Assembly: GCF_001263205.1 (NCBI RefSeq)
Contig: NZ_CP012333.1
Span: 2,232,001 to 2,296,000 of the forward strand
Reading direction: 5' to 3'
From: Labilithrix luteola
GTDB lineage: Bacteria; Myxococcota_A; Polyangia; Polyangiales; Polyangiaceae
Length of the DNA stretch: 64,000 nt
The notes under the pieces are model-generated. The model did not search any database. It was not told where the DNA came from and worked only from the letters and a program-made list of their open reading frames with translations. Position numbers and translations under genes: made by a program. Shown one piece after another: positions 63,672 through 64,000 of the stretch (its first letter is position 1; every line of letters starts with the position of its first letter).

Positions 63672-64000
63672 GGCTTTCCTCCGAGCGAGAGCATGGCGCC
63701 CTCCCCGCCGATCCAGACGTGCCCCGCAGCGGCTCCCCAGATGGTCGTGAGGTTTGGCCGGCGCTTGCCGAGCCCGGCAATCTTGACGCGCGACCAGGCC
63801 TTTCCATCGAAGTGGAGAACGAGCGCGCCATCGCCGACGGCCCATACGTCGTTCGACGAAGAGCCCCACACGGCCCGGAGATCCTCCGTTGTCGGGACGT
63901 CCGAGACGACGTCCCACAGCACGGGGTGCCCCGCGTAGTGGCGAATGGTTCCCAAAGCGCCGACGGCCCACGCTTCCGAGGGCGAAGCGCTCCAGACTCC
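63668..64000 (-). CDS. Propeller-like protein, partial (5' part off the window)
   Basis: The frame is open from the right edge to the stop at 63668. It contains repeats SPSEAWAVG, NDVWAVGDGALVLHFDGKAW and GHVWIGGEGAML, a beta-propeller of the type seen downstream. The stop overlaps the next ATG by 4 bp, so this is part of the same operon, and its N-terminus lies outside the window. Confidence 0.8.
   Translation of the reverse strand, partial: GVWSASPSEAWAVGALGTIRHYAGHPVLWDVVSDVPTTEDLRAVWGSSSNDVWAVGDGALVLHFDGKAWSRVKIAGLGKRRPNLTTIWGAAAGHVWIGGEGAMLSLGGKP

Noticed and set aside
63672..63971. N-terminal extension of the 62370-63671 lipoprotein
   Set aside because: It is Arg-rich and opposes the signal peptide position; ATG 63671 has a good ribosome site and a lipobox.

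Overview
The window looks like part of a large, high-GC chromosome of a predatory or soil myxobacterium (Myxococcota, most like the Polyangia group). The evidence is the dense set of type II signal-peptide lipoproteins with Asp/Ala/Gly/Ser-rich linkers after the lipobox Cys, MopE-like Cys-rich repeat proteins, a secreted M36 metalloprotease ending in a MYXO-CTERM-like anchor, RCC1 and IgGFc-binding surface proteins, and many small divergently regulated enzyme/regulator pairs. No rRNA, complete tRNA or CRISPR array was seen. Taxonomy is inferred from gene content only.

Layout. 1-7.8 kb: surface/secreted lipoproteins (one running off the left edge with 44-residue tandem repeats), a YwqK-repeat protein and a poly-His exported protein. 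7.8-9.2 kb: dienelactone-hydrolase-like gene with a divergent WYL regulator. 9.6-20.3 kb: two HNH-endonuclease paralogues in direct orientation flank a lipoprotein, a Lys/Ala-tailed protein, a TetR/reductase pair, the M36 protease and a decayed IS630 transposase. 20.4-26.3 kb: a mixed, partly decayed zone holding a frameshifted membrane-anchored gene, a Gly-rich lipoprotein, a broken JetD (Wadjet) gene, a possible immunity protein and small exported proteins. 26.4-29.6 kb: a LysR regulator and two uncharacterised proteins. 29.7-34.9 kb: a tight four-gene operon (DUF1549/1553-like cytochrome, lipoprotein, DUF1501, propeller-cytochrome) that resembles planctomycetal gene sets.

35.2-45.5 kb is an accessory zone of small regulator-plus-enzyme modules (HxlR/nitrilase/amidase, HxlR/GST, LysR/DoxX, MarR/MFS/hydrolase), each with a visible inverted-repeat operator. 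They are interrupted by a gene graveyard at 38.1-41.4 kb (tautomerase start, VWA tail, Pnkp ligase tail, tyrosine recombinase without its nucleophile). 45.7-49.2 kb returns to host-like genes, including clpS and a DUF1963 gene. 49.2-58.3 kb is a second run of regulator/enzyme modules: TetR/SDR, carotenoid oxygenase with an MFS exporter, a Zn-ribbon gene and a quinone-reductase-like gene, and two LysR genes whose promoters share the same 16-bp box. A short sequence resembling a tmRNA 3' end lies at 50.69 kb. 59.2-64 kb is a four-gene overlapping operon of surface proteins running off the right edge.

The most notable items are the degraded JetD gene, the planctomycete-like operon, the candidate att-like tmRNA end, the shared LysR box, the start-codon hairpin of one lysR gene and the truncated-gene junction at 40.05 kb. 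I did not find a convincing complete new defence or biosynthetic system.
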